The notes under the pieces: model-generated
Told to the model about the DNA's origin: nothing
Seen by the model: the letters and a program-made list of their open reading frames with translations, nothing else
Database searches by the model: none
Part shown: positions 63,429 to 64,000 of the stretch, one piece after another
Position numbering within the stretch: position 1 is the first letter of the stretch
How the letters are laid out: each line of letters opens with the position of its first letter
NCBI RefSeq assembly: GCF_900162725.1
Contig: NZ_LT799418.1
Span: 2,086,740 to 2,150,739, forward strand
Source of the DNA: Parabacteroides sp. Marseille-P3160
GTDB lineage: Bacteria > Bacteroidota > Bacteroidia > Bacteroidales > Tannerellaceae
Direction: 5' to 3'
Length of the DNA stretch: 64,000 nt
Made by a program: the position numbers and the translations under genes

Positions 63429-64000
63429 ATGAGCAAAAATGATATTATAGTTAAAGGAGCAAGAGAGAATAATTTAAAAAACATCTCAGTTAAAATACCC
63501 AAAAAGAAGATAACGGTATTTACTGGAGTATCGGGTTCTGGTAAGACTTCATTAGTATTTGATACAATAGCAGCTGAATCACAAAGGCTTTTGAATGAGA
63601 CTTATGATAGTTTTATTCGTCATCGATTGCAACAATATGGCAAACCAGATGTGGACAGCTTGCAGAACTTAGCAGTTGCAATTATCGTGAACCAAAAAAG
63701 AATAGAAGGAAGCGCTCGTTCAACAGTAGGTACTATAACGGACATTTATTCTCTTTTAAGGTTGCTCTTTTCCAGAATTGGAAAACCTTTCATTGGTCAT
63801 TCCTCTGTTTTTTCGTTTAACAATCCGCAAGGAATGTGTTCTTGCTGCGAAGGACTTGGCAAAACAAGTATTGTTGATTTAAATGAATTGATAGATAAAG
63901 AGCGTTCATTAAATGAAGGTGCGATAAAATTTCCTACGTTTGAAGTTGGTGGATGGCGTTGGACTCGGTATGTCTATTCAGGACTGTTTGACAATAATAA
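63429..64000 (+). CDS. UvrA-like ABC ATPase (partial, cut by window end)
   Basis: The first 190 residues of an excinuclease ABC subunit A-type protein. The N-terminal SKNDIIVKGARENNLKNISVKIPKKKITVFTGVSGSGKTSLVFDTIAAESQRLLNE contains the UvrA Walker A (GVSGSGKTS). NQKRIEGSARSTVGTITDIYSLLRLLFSRIG follows directly, and a single zinc-finger-like CSCCEGLG comes next. The segment between Walker A and the KRI motif is shorter than in housekeeping UvrA, as in the UvrA2/drug-resistance paralogues. It is divergent from an HxlR regulator. A role in resistance to a DNA-binding compound is more likely than general repair, but the rest of the gene is not seen. Confidence 0.85.
   Translation, partial: MSKNDIIVKGARENNLKNISVKIPKKKITVFTGVSGSGKTSLVFDTIAAESQRLLNETYDSFIRHRLQQYGKPDVDSLQNLAVAIIVNQKRIEGSARSTVGTITDIYSLLRLLFSRIGKPFIGHSSVFSFNNPQGMCSCCEGLGKTSIVDLNELIDKERSLNEGAIKFPTFEVGGWRWTRYVYSGLFDNN

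Overview
The window looks like a chromosomal segment of a Bacteroidales bacterium, probably Parabacteroides or a close relative. The evidence is SusC/SusD pairs, FecR/ECF sigma cassettes, TonB receptors fused to carboxypeptidase-regulatory domains, a PorT-family protein, and promoters of the Bacteroidetes type (TTTG, about 19 nt, TAnnTTTG). Species assignment is inference; there is no rRNA gene in the window.

Layout. 0.2-4.3 kb: a four-gene envelope-sugar operon (ArnT-like GT39, GT2, tandem LAB_N membrane protein, nucleotide-sugar epimerase). 4.3-6.3 kb: a divergent ThiC-like protein that lacks the C-terminal radical-SAM cysteine motif, and a 2[4Fe-4S] ferredoxin. 6.4-10.5 kb: porT facing a rsfS-ftsH-cdsA operon. 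10.7-17.5 kb: tRNA-Gln(CUG), an unknown protein with an EamA transporter, an HTH regulator, a short inverted-repeat element, a TetR-FabH-FabG-RluA operon with a clear operator palindrome, and initiator tRNA-Met. 17.8-27.9 kb: a six-gene cluster combining a TonB receptor, a surface lipoprotein, a beta-barrel protein, a gingipain-fold (C25-like) peptidase with helical repeats, a lipoprotein and an amino-acid permease. It reads like a peptide or protein acquisition system. 28.0-31.3 kb: MFS exporter, winged-helix protein, DUF2200 protein.

31.3-47.3 kb: a polysaccharide utilization locus. It holds a possible structured RNA, ECF sigma, FecR, SusC (with STN domain), SusD, two secreted proteins that appear to be distant paralogues, and on the other strand a GH-A-type glycosidase and a ricin-domain GH2 beta-galactosidase.

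47.3-64 kb: an accessory region, visibly AT-richer, with signs of past integration: a gene fragment, a decayed tyrosine recombinase, two copies of a 44-nt palindrome, and 21-bp direct repeats. Its cargo is a Cys-rich protein with a TonB receptor, glutathione peroxidase, alpha/beta hydrolase with aldehyde dehydrogenase, quinone reductase, an SDR divergent from an HxlR regulator, a sigma-lipoprotein-FecR-OMP-TonB signalling operon, and a second HxlR divergent from a UvrA-like ATPase cut by the window end.

The strongest candidates for something undescribed are the C25-peptidase/TonB cluster, the ThiC paralogue without its cluster motif, and the sigma-lipoprotein-FecR-TonB operon.
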